In this document: positions 36,839 to 45,079 of the stretch, one piece after another
How positions within the stretch are numbered: position 1 is the stretch's first letter
How the letters are laid out: every line of letters begins with the position of its first letter
Source: Pontibacterium granulatum
GTDB lineage: Bacteria; Pseudomonadota; Gammaproteobacteria; Pseudomonadales; Balneatricaceae
Length of the DNA stretch: 64,000 nt
Direction of reading: 5' to 3'
NCBI RefSeq assembly: GCF_029961155.1
Contig: NZ_JASBRH010000024.1
Coordinates: forward strand, 1 to 64,000
Made by a program: the position numbers and the translations under genes
The notes under the pieces: generated by a model
The model's database searches: none
The model's input: the letters and a program-made list of their open reading frames with translations, nothing else
Told to the model about the DNA's origin: nothing

Positions 36839-37534
36839 ATGTCTTCTACGAAAAAGGTGCTGATCGTTGACGACGAAGCACCGATTCGCGAAATGATTGC
36901 GGTCGCACTGGAAATGGCCGGTTACGAGTGTCTTGAAGCAGAAAACGCCAATCAGGCACATGCACTGATCGTAGATAGCAAACCGGATATGGTGCTGCTC
37001 GACTGGATGATGCCAGGTACCAGCGGTGTCGACTTCGCCCGCCGACTGCGCAAGGATGAACTGACCGCCGACATGCCGATCATCATGCTGACCGCCAAAG
37101 GCGAAGAGGAAAATAAGATCAAAGGTCTTGAGTCCGGCGCCGATGATTTTATCACCAAGCCATTCTCACCGCGTGAGCTGGTTGCCCGCCTGAAAGCAGT
37201 ATTGCGCCGCACCACACCAAAAGGTGTTGAAGAGCCGGTGTCTGTTGATGGCCTGACCCTGGATCCGATCTCTCACCGTGTGACGGCGGAAGGCGCTCCA
37301 ATAGAACTTGGTCCGACCGAATTCCGTCTGTTACAGTTCTTCATGACCCACCAAGACCGTGCATACTCCCGTGGCCAGCTACTGGATATGGTGTGGGGTG
37401 GTAACGTTTATGTTGAGGAACGTACAGTGGACGTACACATTCGTCGCCTGCGCAAAGCGCTGGGTGAACGTCACGACTACTTGGTACAAACCGTACGCGG
37501 CACCGGCTACCGCTTCTCTGCCAATGTAGCCTGA
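36839..37534 (+). CDS. phoB: phosphate regulon response regulator PhoB
   Basis: PhoB is the transcription activator of the phosphate-starvation regulon. The 231-residue protein has a receiver domain with the acidic pocket (VDDEAP), phospho-acceptor Asp in [13 protein letters not shown] and Lys in [14 protein letters not shown], then the winged-helix domain with the recognition region [16 protein letters not shown] and VRGTGYRF. It is followed 9 bases later by its kinase gene phoR. The two Pho boxes in this window are likely targets. Confidence 0.97.
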   Translation: MSSTKKVLIVDDEAPIREMIAVALEMAGYECLEAENANQAHALIVDSKPDMVLLDWMMPGTSGVDFARRLRKDELTADMPIIMLTAKGEEENKIKGLESGADDFITKPFSPRELVARLKAVLRRTTPKGVEEPVSVDGLTLDPISHRVTAEGAPIELGPTEFRLLQFFMTHQDRAYSRGQLLDMVWGGNVYVEERTVDVHIRRLRKALGERHDYLVQTVRGTGYRFSANVA

Positions 37535-37543
37535 GGGTATAAC

Positions 37544-38872
37544 ATGCAGCACAACCGCCACTCAATGCTAAGTAACCTGTTTCTGTTTGCCGGAATTGGG
37601 TTGTTTGTGGGGTTTGTGTTTGGTTATCCGGCAGAACTCCTATCTGCCGGTTTGTTGACCTGGTCTCTGCTACAGGTGAAACAGTTTAGCCGCCTGAATG
37701 AGTGGTTACACCGCGACAAATCAGATGCCGAACCGCCTGAGTGCACCGGTCACTGGGGTGATCTGTTTGATGATTTTTCCCGTCAGCAGAAGCGCACCGC
37801 CTCCCGCGAAGCATTCCTGCGCAGTGTGATCAAACGCTTCCAGCAGTCCTCCGCAGCACTGCATGACGCGGTGGTAATCATTAATGACCAGAATAACCTG
37901 GAGTGGTGGAACCGCTCTGCCGAGCGCCTGCTGGGCTTCAAAACCACCACTGACCGCGGCAAGCCAGTCATTAACTTACTGCGTGATCCGCGCTTTATCC
38001 GCTACTACAAGCGGGACAGCTACGAGGAACCGCTGCAGCTGCCTTCACCGGTCAACCACGAGATCGAGCTACAGTACCAGATTACCCGTTTTGGTAAAGG
38101 GGACCGCCTGCTGGTTGCGCGCGATATCACACAGATGCTGCGTCTTGAACAGACCCGACAGGACTTTGTAGCCAACGCCTCCCACGAGCTGCGCACGCCG
38201 TTGACCGTAATTCTGGGGTACCTGGAAACCTTCCTGGATCAGGAGCTGCCACGTCCGCTCCATCGGGGTATGACCCAGATGCAGCAGCAGGCGCGTCGTA
38301 TGCAGAACCTGGTTTCCGACCTGTTGCTGCTCTCCCGTCTAGAAGCGACCCGTCAGGTCACCGATGAGCATCCGGTACAGATCCAGAGCCTGATCCAGAA
38401 CATCCACGACGCCGCCACCGAGCTGGCACGCGGCAAAGGTCATGAATTTGAGCTGGACCTGGACCCACAGCACGACCTGCTGGGTCAGGAAGTTGAGCTG
38501 CACAGTGCCTTCTCCAACCTGGTGTACAACGCTGTGCGTTATACCCGCGAAAACGGCAGGATCAGCATCCGTTGGTGGGTGGATCAGGAAGGCGGTCACT
38601 TCTCGGTAACGGACAACGGCATCGGTATCGATGCGATCCATATCTCCCGTCTGACCGAACGTTTCTACCGCGTGGACGAAAGCCGTTCCTCCGAAAGCGG
38701 TGGCACCGGCCTGGGTCTGGCGATTGTGAAGCACGTTCTGTCCCGTCACGGTGGCCACCTGACGATCAAGAGCAAGAAAGGCGAAGGCAGTACCTTCACC
38801 TGTCACTTCCCACTGGACCACCTGATGCTGGTATCAGTGAGTGAGGACGATGATTTGCAGGATGCGGGCTGA
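37544..38872 (+). CDS. phoR: phosphate regulon sensor histidine kinase PhoR
   Basis: PhoR phosphorylates PhoB in low phosphate and dephosphorylates it in high phosphate, under control of PstB/PhoU. The 442-residue protein has two N-terminal membrane helices, a PhoR-type charged linker, a PAS domain (about 100-200; HDAVVIINDQNNLEWWN), the dimerisation domain with the phospho-His in NASHELRTPLTVILGYLE, and the ATPase with N box NLVYNAVRYT, G1 VTDNGIGID and G2 GGTGLGLAIVKH. No periplasmic sensor domain is present, as is usual for PhoR. Confidence 0.97.
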   Translation: MQHNRHSMLSNLFLFAGIGLFVGFVFGYPAELLSAGLLTWSLLQVKQFSRLNEWLHRDKSDAEPPECTGHWGDLFDDFSRQQKRTASREAFLRSVIKRFQQSSAALHDAVVIINDQNNLEWWNRSAERLLGFKTTTDRGKPVINLLRDPRFIRYYKRDSYEEPLQLPSPVNHEIELQYQITRFGKGDRLLVARDITQMLRLEQTRQDFVANASHELRTPLTVILGYLETFLDQELPRPLHRGMTQMQQQARRMQNLVSDLLLLSRLEATRQVTDEHPVQIQSLIQNIHDAATELARGKGHEFELDLDPQHDLLGQEVELHSAFSNLVYNAVRYTRENGRISIRWWVDQEGGHFSVTDNGIGIDAIHISRLTERFYRVDESRSSESGGTGLGLAIVKHVLSRHGGHLTIKSKKGEGSTFTCHFPLDHLMLVSVSEDDDLQDAG

Positions 38873-38899
38873 GCCCCAAGCCGATTCTCCAGACAAATA

Positions 38900-38928
38900 A
38901 AAAAGGCGCTCCAGATGGGCGCCTTTTT
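38900..38928 (+). terminator. intrinsic terminator of phoBR
   Basis: A 10-bp stem AAAAAGGCGC / GCGCCTTTTT with a 9-base loop lies 27 bases after the phoR stop. Confidence 0.85.
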
Positions 38929-38981
38929 AGTTAAGTCCGTCCCGTCCTGAATAACGTTGACACTTTTCGAGGCTCATTCAT

Positions 38982-39063
38982 TGTAGGGTAGGCTCTGCGT
39001 CATCTTTGGTGATCAGCCTACCGGCAGCGTGATCACCTTCGATGACGACGACGCTGCCCTACA
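38982..39063. repeat. REP-like palindromic repeat, second copy
   Basis: Outer arms TGTAGGG / CCCTACA enclose two hairpins: TAGGCT ... AGCCTA and GGCAGCGT ... ACGCTGCC. The architecture and ends match the block at 23264-23310, while the inner arms differ. It occupies most of the gap between phoR and cysZ. Confidence 0.7.
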
Positions 39064-39094
39064 GTAGTCCGGAGAAGGCGGACCGATCAGAGAT

Positions 39095-39124
39095 TGATAA
39101 GAGGAGTTCAGCAACTCCCCTTAT
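39095..39124. repeat. inverted repeat near the cysZ 3' end
   Basis: Arms GATAAGAGGAGTT and AACTCCCCTTATC (one mismatch) enclose CAGC. No T run follows on either strand. It may end the cysZ transcript or belong to the adjoining repeat element. Confidence 0.4.
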
Positions 39125-39171
39125 CTCGCCCAAGTAAGGTTTATAGGGGCATTAATTGATGCAGAGTGTGA

Positions 39172-39945
39172 TCAACGATCCAGCCGAGGCCGTGCTGAGT
39201 TCTCAGCGCCCAAATGATCACCGATATGCTCCTCCACCCAGTAGCAGGTTGCCCCCACCACCGCCGCAGGCATCAGCACCAGGTTCAGTACCGGAATCAT
39301 CATCCCCAGTTGCACCAGACCACCAAAACCTACCGAGGTCAGGCGACGTGCCTTCAGCAGCTCTTTCATCTGCTTGAAGCTCACCTTGTTGTTATCCATC
39401 GGGTAGTCGCAGTACTGGATCGCCATCATCCAGGCCCCAAACAGGAACCACAGAAACGGCGCCGCGATATTGAGCACCGGGATAAAGGTCAGTACCAGCA
39501 GAAGAACAAAGCGCGGCAGGTAATACGCCAGCTTCGACAACTCGCGGCCGATAGCACGCGGCACCAGCGCAATAATCGCCTGCCAGCCCTCATCAGTCAC
39601 CACTTCACCACGCAACTTGCGTTCCACCTTCTCAGACAAAAAGCCGTTGAACGGCGCCGCGATCAGGTTTGCCACCAAGGTAAAACTGTAATAAACCACC
39701 ACCAGCACCATCAGTGCGAACAGCGGCCACAACAGAAACTCCAGGAACGAGGCCCAGTCCGGCAGGTAGCCCAACAGGAAGTCGATCCAGACATCAAACT
39801 GGGTGATCAGCAGCCAGATGGCGCCCACAAATAACAGAATATTTACGATCAGCGGGATCAGCACAAAGGGGCGGATGGCCGGGTCCGGCAGCATCGACAA
39901 TCCCTTCAGCAGATAACCCGCGCCTTTAGCGGGATTTCCTTTCAT
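39172..39945 (-). CDS. cysZ: sulfate transporter CysZ
   Basis: CysZ takes up sulfate across the inner membrane for cysteine synthesis. From ATG 39945 (AGGTG at 5 bases) it has 257 residues, with about four long hydrophobic segments and the family blocks GAGYLLKGLSMLPDPAIRPFVLIPL, NLIAAPFNGFLSEKVE and IQYCDYPMDNNKVSFKQMKE. It lies 8 bases after a small membrane protein gene and is probably co-transcribed with it. Confidence 0.93.
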   Translation of the reverse strand: MKGNPAKGAGYLLKGLSMLPDPAIRPFVLIPLIVNILLFVGAIWLLITQFDVWIDFLLGYLPDWASFLEFLLWPLFALMVLVVVYYSFTLVANLIAAPFNGFLSEKVERKLRGEVVTDEGWQAIIALVPRAIGRELSKLAYYLPRFVLLLVLTFIPVLNIAAPFLWFLFGAWMMAIQYCDYPMDNNKVSFKQMKELLKARRLTSVGFGGLVQLGMMIPVLNLVLMPAAVVGATCYWVEEHIGDHLGAENSARPRLDR

Positions 39946-39953
39946 AACACCTA

Positions 39954-40181
39954 TCAACTCATAAAGTATGCGTACAGACGCAGCACAACGGCTACGATCA
40001 TCATACTAAGACCTGCACGGTTCACTTTAAATTCCACAACATTGAACTCAATATTCGGCTGCCAGAACATCAGCACAGATTTGAAGTCCTTGGTCCGTCC
40101 TGCGTAGAGCGCCAGAGACACCAGAAACACCGCCAGTCCGCCCCAGAACAACAACTCTTCGATCATTGCCAGATACATCAT
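39954..40181 (-). CDS. small membrane protein, unrecognised
   Basis: The predicted 75-residue protein begins MMYLAMIEELLFWGG and has two hydrophobic segments, one near the start (LFWGGLAVFLVSLAL) and one near the end (MMIVAVVLRLYAYFM). AAGG lies before the ATG at 40181. I do not recognise a family. Its tight spacing to cysZ suggests an accessory or simply co-expressed role. Confidence 0.65.
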   Translation of the reverse strand: MMYLAMIEELLFWGGLAVFLVSLALYAGRTKDFKSVLMFWQPNIEFNVVEFKVNRAGLSMMIVAVVLRLYAYFMS

Positions 40182-40314
40182 ACTCGCCTTACGTCCACTT
40201 TCTGCTAAGTTTCTAGAGGCAACAAGCCTAACAAAAATTAGATGTAACGGCTGCAATCCCTAGGTCCAAGGCACCCTGTTTGCACCCTGAGTCGCACCTG
40301 CGATGGAGAGACAG

Positions 40315-41253
40315 ATGAGAGCGATACAGATCCACGAATTTGGCGATACCAGTAAGCTGAAGCTGGAAGAGGTGGATTCCCCTAAGCCCCAACGCGGCGA
40401 AGTTCTGGTTCGAAATGAGGCCTGCGGGGTTAACCCGATCGACTGGAAAACCTGCGCCGGAGGGGGTGCAGCACCGTTTATTGGCGAACTGCCGTTTATC
40501 CCGGGCTGGGAGTTTGCGGGAGTGGTCGATAAGCTGGGCGAAGGCGTCAGCGGTTTCACTCCCGGAGACAAGGTATTTGGCATGATCCGTTTTCCGGAAC
40601 GGGCGGGGTGTTATGCAGAGTTCATTGCTGCGCCTGCCGCTGAGATCGCCAAACGAGGCGAGGGCCTCGACAGCATTACCGCAGCAGGCATCGCCACCGC
40701 CGGCCTGACCGCTTGGCAGGCACTGTTTGATAAGGGCAGCCTGCAAGCGGGCCAACGGGTGCTGATTCTGGGTGCGGCCGGCGGTGTGGGTCACCTGGCG
40801 GTACAACTGGCCGCTTGGGCCGGAGCCGAGGTCTATGGAACCGCATCGGGCCGCAACCACAGCTTTCTACGCAGTCTGGGCGCGCATAAGCTGTACGACT
40901 ACCATCACGACGACGTCACCCAGGCACTGAGTGACATTGACCTGATCATTGATGCCGTAGGCGGTGACACTGCGATTAATGCCCTCCCCTGCCTGAAACC
41001 GGGCGGTGTGATGGTCACCCTGCCCTCCGTTACCAAGGATCAGGTAATCGCGGCCGGTGACGAGGTTGGCCATGCGGTGCTGCCGATCCGCTGCGAAGCC
41101 AACTCCGACCAGCTCGCCGAGCTGGTGACATTGCACAAAGCAGGTAAATTAAGGGTTGCGCTGGCTGAAGCTTTACCGTTAGAGCAGGTGGCCGAAGCGT
41201 TCCGCCTCAGCCAGGAGGGCCACGTACGGGGCAAGTTAGTGCTTACTCTCTAA
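40315..41253 (+). CDS. NADP-dependent quinone-oxidoreductase-like MDR protein
   Basis: This medium-chain dehydrogenase/reductase of the zinc-independent quinone reductase branch has 312 residues. It has the N-terminal GroES-like domain (MRAIQIHEFGDTSKLKLEEV, EACGVNPIDWKTCAG) and the Rossmann nucleotide loop LILGAAGGVGHLAVQLA. Catalytic zinc cysteines are absent. GGAGAG lies 5 bases before the ATG. It is a single-gene unit with a strong terminator. The substrate cannot be inferred. Confidence 0.88.
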   Translation: MRAIQIHEFGDTSKLKLEEVDSPKPQRGEVLVRNEACGVNPIDWKTCAGGGAAPFIGELPFIPGWEFAGVVDKLGEGVSGFTPGDKVFGMIRFPERAGCYAEFIAAPAAEIAKRGEGLDSITAAGIATAGLTAWQALFDKGSLQAGQRVLILGAAGGVGHLAVQLAAWAGAEVYGTASGRNHSFLRSLGAHKLYDYHHDDVTQALSDIDLIIDAVGGDTAINALPCLKPGGVMVTLPSVTKDQVIAAGDEVGHAVLPIRCEANSDQLAELVTLHKAGKLRVALAEALPLEQVAEAFRLSQEGHVRGKLVLTL

Positions 41254-41258
41254 ATATC

Positions 41259-41294
41259 GCAGTAAAAAGGCCGCAATAGCGGCCTTTTTACTGC
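41259..41294. terminator. bidirectional terminator with 16-bp perfect stem
   Basis: The arms are 41259-41274 and 41279-41294, core AAAAAGGCCGC / GCGGCCTTTTT, loop AATA. It lies between two convergent units and carries T runs on both strands, so it serves both the oxidoreductase gene and the GTPase-Cache cluster. Confidence 0.92.
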
Positions 41295-41312
41295 ATGACG
41301 ACGTGCAGCAAT

Positions 41313-42503
41313 TTAACCAAGCTTCATCAGGATCTTCACCGATTCGCGCAGACGCTCGAACGCTTCAGCCAGACGCTGGATTTCATCGTTGGAGTTGATA
41401 GTGATTGCGGTCTCCACCTCCCCCTTACTCAGCTTGTCAGCCGCCTGGGTCAGGTAGATCAGTGGACGGGTCAGGGAGCGGGACAAGGTTTTGGCGATCA
41501 CGAACGCCATCACCACCGCGACAACCACAAACACCCCCAAAGCAATCACGAAGTTATCCAGCAGCTTCAGGACCACGGACTTGGGTGCAATTGCTACCAG
41601 ACGACCCATCACGTGTTGCTGCTGCTCGTCTGCATACAACGGTGTCACCGCCACCAGATCATCACTCAGGTCAACCTGAGCGCTGCCACTGACCGCCAGG
41701 ACCTCACGCGCCAACAGCGGACGATCCACCGGCATCGACTTGCCGTGGTTCAGGTCACGGGTGCTGCCCCACTCCAGTTCGGCATTGCTGTTCGCCAGGT
41801 AGTAACCGTGGTCATCCACCAGCGCAAACTGCACACCACCCGGGGTAGAAGCATCCTTGATCTGATTCAGGAAGGCGTTGGCATCCACATTCAGGATCAG
41901 CACACCCACCAGACGATTGCCCACCGCGAAGATTGGCGTGGCAAAGCGGATGGTTGGGCGGATCGGGTCTTCCAGTTCGCCGTCTTCACGGTTCAGGTCG
42001 ACCGGGGATACGTACGTCTGCCCAAACTCCAGCTTGGACGCTTCACGGAAGTACAGGCTGTTGCTTTTGTTGCGCAGCTGATCCGGCTGTAAAACACGGC
42101 TGTAACCTTGCTCTTCGTTGTGCTCGACACGGATCAGCTCCTGCCCGTCGGCAGCGACAAATCGCAGCTGATTGTAGATGCGGCGGTTCTTGGCCAGGCT
42201 CAGGAAATCACGTGCCAGGGCGCGGCCGTTCACATCCAGATTATTCTGATCCTTGATCACCAGGGCACGGCCGTACTGGAACATGGACGCGGAATCACGC
42301 AGGTAACTCAGATCACCCGGGACATGTTTCAGCACCCCAAAAGCGGAGCCGGACAGCAGCTGAACCTGACGTTCCAGGTTGCTCACACTGGCACTTTTCA
42401 GGGCATCAGTGGTGGAGTAGTAGACGTAACCCGCCAGTACCAGCACCGGCACCAAGGCAACCAGTATCAGGGCACGTTCAACTTTCGACTTGATCGTTTT
42501 CAC
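41313..42503 (-). CDS. Cache-HAMP membrane sensor without output domain
   Basis: The 396-residue protein has an N-terminal membrane helix (ALILVALVPVLVLAGYVYY), a periplasmic double-Cache-like domain of about 270 residues (RFVAADGQELIRVEHNE, SLYFREASKLEFGQTYVSP, FATPIFAVGNRLVGVLILNV), a second helix (VIALGVFVVVAVVMAFVIA) and a cytoplasmic HAMP domain (SRSLTRPLIYLTQAADKLSKGEVETAI ... DEIQRLAEAFERL). It stops right after HAMP, so there is no kinase, GGDEF or methyl-accepting domain. The start is GTG with GGAGA at 7 bases. It is last in the GTPase/Roadblock cluster, which I infer relays its signal. Confidence 0.85.
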   Translation of the reverse strand: MKTIKSKVERALILVALVPVLVLAGYVYYSTTDALKSASVSNLERQVQLLSGSAFGVLKHVPGDLSYLRDSASMFQYGRALVIKDQNNLDVNGRALARDFLSLAKNRRIYNQLRFVAADGQELIRVEHNEEQGYSRVLQPDQLRNKSNSLYFREASKLEFGQTYVSPVDLNREDGELEDPIRPTIRFATPIFAVGNRLVGVLILNVDANAFLNQIKDASTPGGVQFALVDDHGYYLANSNAELEWGSTRDLNHGKSMPVDRPLLAREVLAVSGSAQVDLSDDLVAVTPLYADEQQQHVMGRLVAIAPKSVVLKLLDNFVIALGVFVVVAVVMAFVIAKTLSRSLTRPLIYLTQAADKLSKGEVETAITINSNDEIQRLAEAFERLRESVKILMKLG

Positions 42504-42517
42504 CGCGTTTCTCCGTC

Positions 42518-43187
42518 TTATCCTTTAGGCAGTGATGCGTTGGCACGGCGGAGGAACTCCGCTCGTTTCTGTTTGTTATCGATAAATTCAGCCAGACGGA
42601 TGCACAGACCGGTCAGCGGTTCGCCCGCCGCCTGCCAACTGTTTTGTGCACGCCCAAAGACCACCCGTGCTGCCGGACCGATCTGTTCGGCCAGCAACAG
42701 CTTGAGCTTCTCCAAATGCACATCCAGCACTTCCGCCGGCATCGCCTCCGATGCGCTGGACAGCGGCCCCCCGACTGGCTCGTCGCCTGCAGTTCCCTGC
42801 ACCGCCGCAACGGGAGCCGCTGCAGGTGCCGAGTCTGTCGAGACCACACTTTCGTTCAACGTGGCCAGCAGCTTCGCCGTCGCAGAACGGACCGCGGTCT
42901 TGATCAACGCAAGGTTGATGTTTTTCTCTGCCAGAAGCGCGAGGATTGCGCCGTTTTCCAGGCGGTACCCGATCAGCAAGTTGTCTTCGAGTTCCACGTG
43001 AATTTCGCGATGGTTACGTTGCATCCCCTCAACGCCCATAAAAATCTGGGTCATCACCTTGGCGACACCGGTGAGGTTGTCGTTGAGGATGCTCGGGAAG
43101 GTGGAGGCCTGTACTTGATCCTGATGAATCACACAGCCGTGCTGTACCCCCCCCCAGGATCTCAAGATCTTTCAGTATGCTTTGCAT
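42518..43187 (-). CDS. Roadblock/LC7-like protein, frame broken by a G9 tract
   Basis: By comparison with its paralogue at 44409-45077 this gene starts at ATG 43187 (MQSILKDLEIL), six bases after the GTPase stop, and runs to 42518. A run of nine G (43147-43155) throws the frame off after 12 codons. With eight G the product would read LEILGGVQHGC and align without gaps to the paralogue's LEAYSGAQH. The restored protein of about 222 residues has an N-terminal Roadblock-like fold (about 1-110; LLAEKNINLALIKTAVRSAT), an Ala/Pro/Ser linker and a helical C-terminal domain (QIGPAARVVFGRA). Phase variation or a sequencing error could explain the shift. Confidence 0.75.
43147..43155. repeat. homopolymer tract G9 (C9 on + strand) at the start of a Roadblock gene
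   Basis: A nine-base single-nucleotide run inside codons 11-14 of the gene at 42518-43187. Tracts of this length are prone to slipped-strand change and here decide whether the gene is in frame. It is the only such long G/C run I noticed inside a gene in the window. Confidence 0.8.
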
Positions 43188-43193
43188 CGCCTG

Positions 43194-44162
43194 TTATCCC
43201 CACTGCAGCAGGTCATCGAGCTGCTGGCGCAAAATACGGACGGAGGTGCGGTTGGACGATACAACCCCCAGGACCTGTTCCTCTTCTACATACACCGACA
43301 GGTTTTCGCTGGTGTCGCTTTTCAGCACCACACTCTGCACCTGGCCAAGATCGGATACCTGTTCAAAGACCGGCACGATGCCCGCCATAAAGCCGATAAA
43401 GTCATCCAGCTCGGTATCGTCCAGTGACGAGGTCACGATATCGCCCATCGCGGTCGCCAGTGCCGCGCCCTCTACGCCTTTGATGTTCAAGACGTCATCC
43501 ACTATGGAATCTTTCATGACGATGTTCTCTCCAAGGTAATCGCTGACCTGAGACGGTGCCTGCTCAACCGCAGGTAGGGACCGCTCGGGCGCGTTTTCGG
43601 CATCGGCCAGCAGCTGCGACCAGTCCGCATCCACGCGGTCACCGATAAAACGCTGCAGCAATGTCAGCACGTCGCTTTTGCGGCGTGCATCCAAAAAGAC
43701 CACCTCTGCGGTGAGCCCCAGCTCCTCCACCCAGCTTTCGTATTGGGCGCGCTCGGGTTCGGCCCGCAGATCTGAGCGGGTCACACCGATGATCAGCTTC
43801 TTACGTGTAATCAGGTTGGAAAACTCCTGCGCATAGTACTTCAAGTCCCGTAAGGGGGACGCCCGACTGTTGTCAATCAACAACACCAGGCCTGCGCAGT
43901 CTGCCGCCAGTTCGTTAGCCAGCAGTTCCCACATAAAGCGAAAACGCATCTGCCCGGGGGTACCGTACAGGTGGATTTTCTGGGTTTCGTTTAGAGCCAG
44001 ACATCCATAGTCCATCGCGACGGTGGTGGTCGCCTTGCGCGACGCCGTAACATCGGAAACCGCTTTGTCTGTGTTCAGGCTGGGTTTATCACTGAGGACA
44101 TTGATGGCCGTGGTTTTGCCTGCACCGACCGGTCCTGCAAAGATAAGTTTGAGATCTGACAT
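43194..44162 (-). CDS. small GTPase fused to Roadblock/LC7 domain (unit 1)
   Basis: From ATG 44162 the protein has 322 residues. Residues 1-190 are a Ras-like GTPase of the COG2229/MglA-related kind: P-loop GPVGAGKTT (10-18), switch I ATTTVAMDYG, G3 LYGTPGQMRFRF (Gly-Thr in place of the usual Asp-Thr), and G4 TRSD. Residues about 215-322 are Roadblock/LC7-like (DSIVDDVLNIKGVEGAALATAMGD ... SVRILRQQLDDLL). In other bacteria MglB-type Roadblock proteins act as GAPs for MglA; here the two are on one chain. It is paralogous to the unit-2 GTPase and precedes the G9-bearing Roadblock gene. Confidence 0.88.
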   Translation of the reverse strand: MSDLKLIFAGPVGAGKTTAINVLSDKPSLNTDKAVSDVTASRKATTTVAMDYGCLALNETQKIHLYGTPGQMRFRFMWELLANELAADCAGLVLLIDNSRASPLRDLKYYAQEFSNLITRKKLIIGVTRSDLRAEPERAQYESWVEELGLTAEVVFLDARRKSDVLTLLQRFIGDRVDADWSQLLADAENAPERSLPAVEQAPSQVSDYLGENIVMKDSIVDDVLNIKGVEGAALATAMGDIVTSSLDDTELDDFIGFMAGIVPVFEQVSDLGQVQSVVLKSDTSENLSVYVEEEQVLGVVSSNRTSVRILRQQLDDLLQWG

Positions 44163-44347
44163 ACGCCTGTGTAATTCCGCTTGCGGTCCGACACGGGGCA
44201 TTCCTCTGCCCCGCGAATGAAAATCAAGAACGCAATGGAACCACCGGGATGTGACGTTAGTATGACGTACAACCAGCGATCAGTTGTGCACCCCAGATAT
44301 GAGGCGCAATACAGAAGAAAGCTACAAATTACTGCAGCTAAAGGAGA

Positions 44348-44378
44348 GCGTTACCCCAAGGCGTTGCTTGGGTTACGC
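44348..44378. terminator. hairpin between the two GTPase/Roadblock units
   Basis: Arms GCGTTACCCCAAG / CTTGGGTTACGC (one bulge) with a 6-base loop lie 31 bases after the unit-2 Roadblock gene. The T run is poor, so partial read-through into unit 1 is likely. Confidence 0.45.
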
Positions 44379-44408
44379 CAATCGACGGTTTAAGAAAGCG
44401 GCTGGGGA

Positions 44409-45077
44409 TTAGCCGCGATGAACCAGTTCGCGGGTCATCACCACGGATTCTTTCAGGAACTGCTCGCGCTGGTCGCCAGACAGTTCCGCCGCTAGCAACT
44501 TGAGCAGCGCCGGCAGCTTGTACTTGTTCATGCCGTTCTGGCGCTTCCACTCGTTAAGAATACGGTAGAAGCTGATCGCACCGGAGGAGCCCAGCAGGTC
44601 GACCATCTTGTCGCACAACTTGTTCATCAGTTCGCTCAGGGCCGCAGCATATTCCTGATCCTGCACCGCTCCCGCCTGGATAAAGCCGGTTTCGCCCACC
44701 GGGAACACCGGCTCCAGATCGGACGACGGCAACTCGGCGGACTTGCTGAGCGAGTCGAGGATACGCTTTTTCACCGAACGAACCGACGTGGCCATCAGCG
44801 CCATGTTAATCCCTTTACGGGTCAGCATCAGCAGGGTGCATTCATCCGCAAGCCGGTAGGCGAGCAGCAAGTGTCGATCCAGCTCCAGGTGTAATTCAGC
44901 GTAGTTATGACCACAGTTGTTAATGCCCGTAAACAGCTGAGCCACCACACTCTGACTGCGGATAAGGTCCTGTTGCAGGTCTGCCGGACAGGTTGAGGCG
45001 ATCAGATTACCCTGCCAGCTTACCCCACTGTGCTGTGCGCCACTGTAAGCTTCGAGATCATGCAGAATACTTAACAC
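44409..45077 (-). CDS. Roadblock/LC7-like protein with helical C-terminus (unit 2)
   Basis: From GTG 45077, two bases after the GTPase stop, the protein has 222 residues starting MLSILHDLEAYSG. Residues about 1-110 have the Roadblock/LC7 pattern (GVSWQGNLIASTCPADLQQDL ... LLMLTRKGINMALMATSVRSV). After a linker comes a helical domain (DKMVDLLGSSGAISFYRILNEW). It is the intact paralogue of the gene at 42518-43187. Reading from further upstream would overlap the GTPase coding frame and is not supported. Confidence 0.82.
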   Translation of the reverse strand: MLSILHDLEAYSGAQHSGVSWQGNLIASTCPADLQQDLIRSQSVVAQLFTGINNCGHNYAELHLELDRHLLLAYRLADECTLLMLTRKGINMALMATSVRSVKKRILDSLSKSAELPSSDLEPVFPVGETGFIQAGAVQDQEYAAALSELMNKLCDKMVDLLGSSGAISFYRILNEWKRQNGMNKYKLPALLKLLAAELSGDQREQFLKESVVMTRELVHRG

Positions 45078-45079
45078 GC

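Noticed and set aside
41295-42092. Long plus-strand frame antisense to the Cache-HAMP gene
   Set aside because: It is His/Gln-rich shadow coding opposite a well-supported gene, with no ribosome site or family features.
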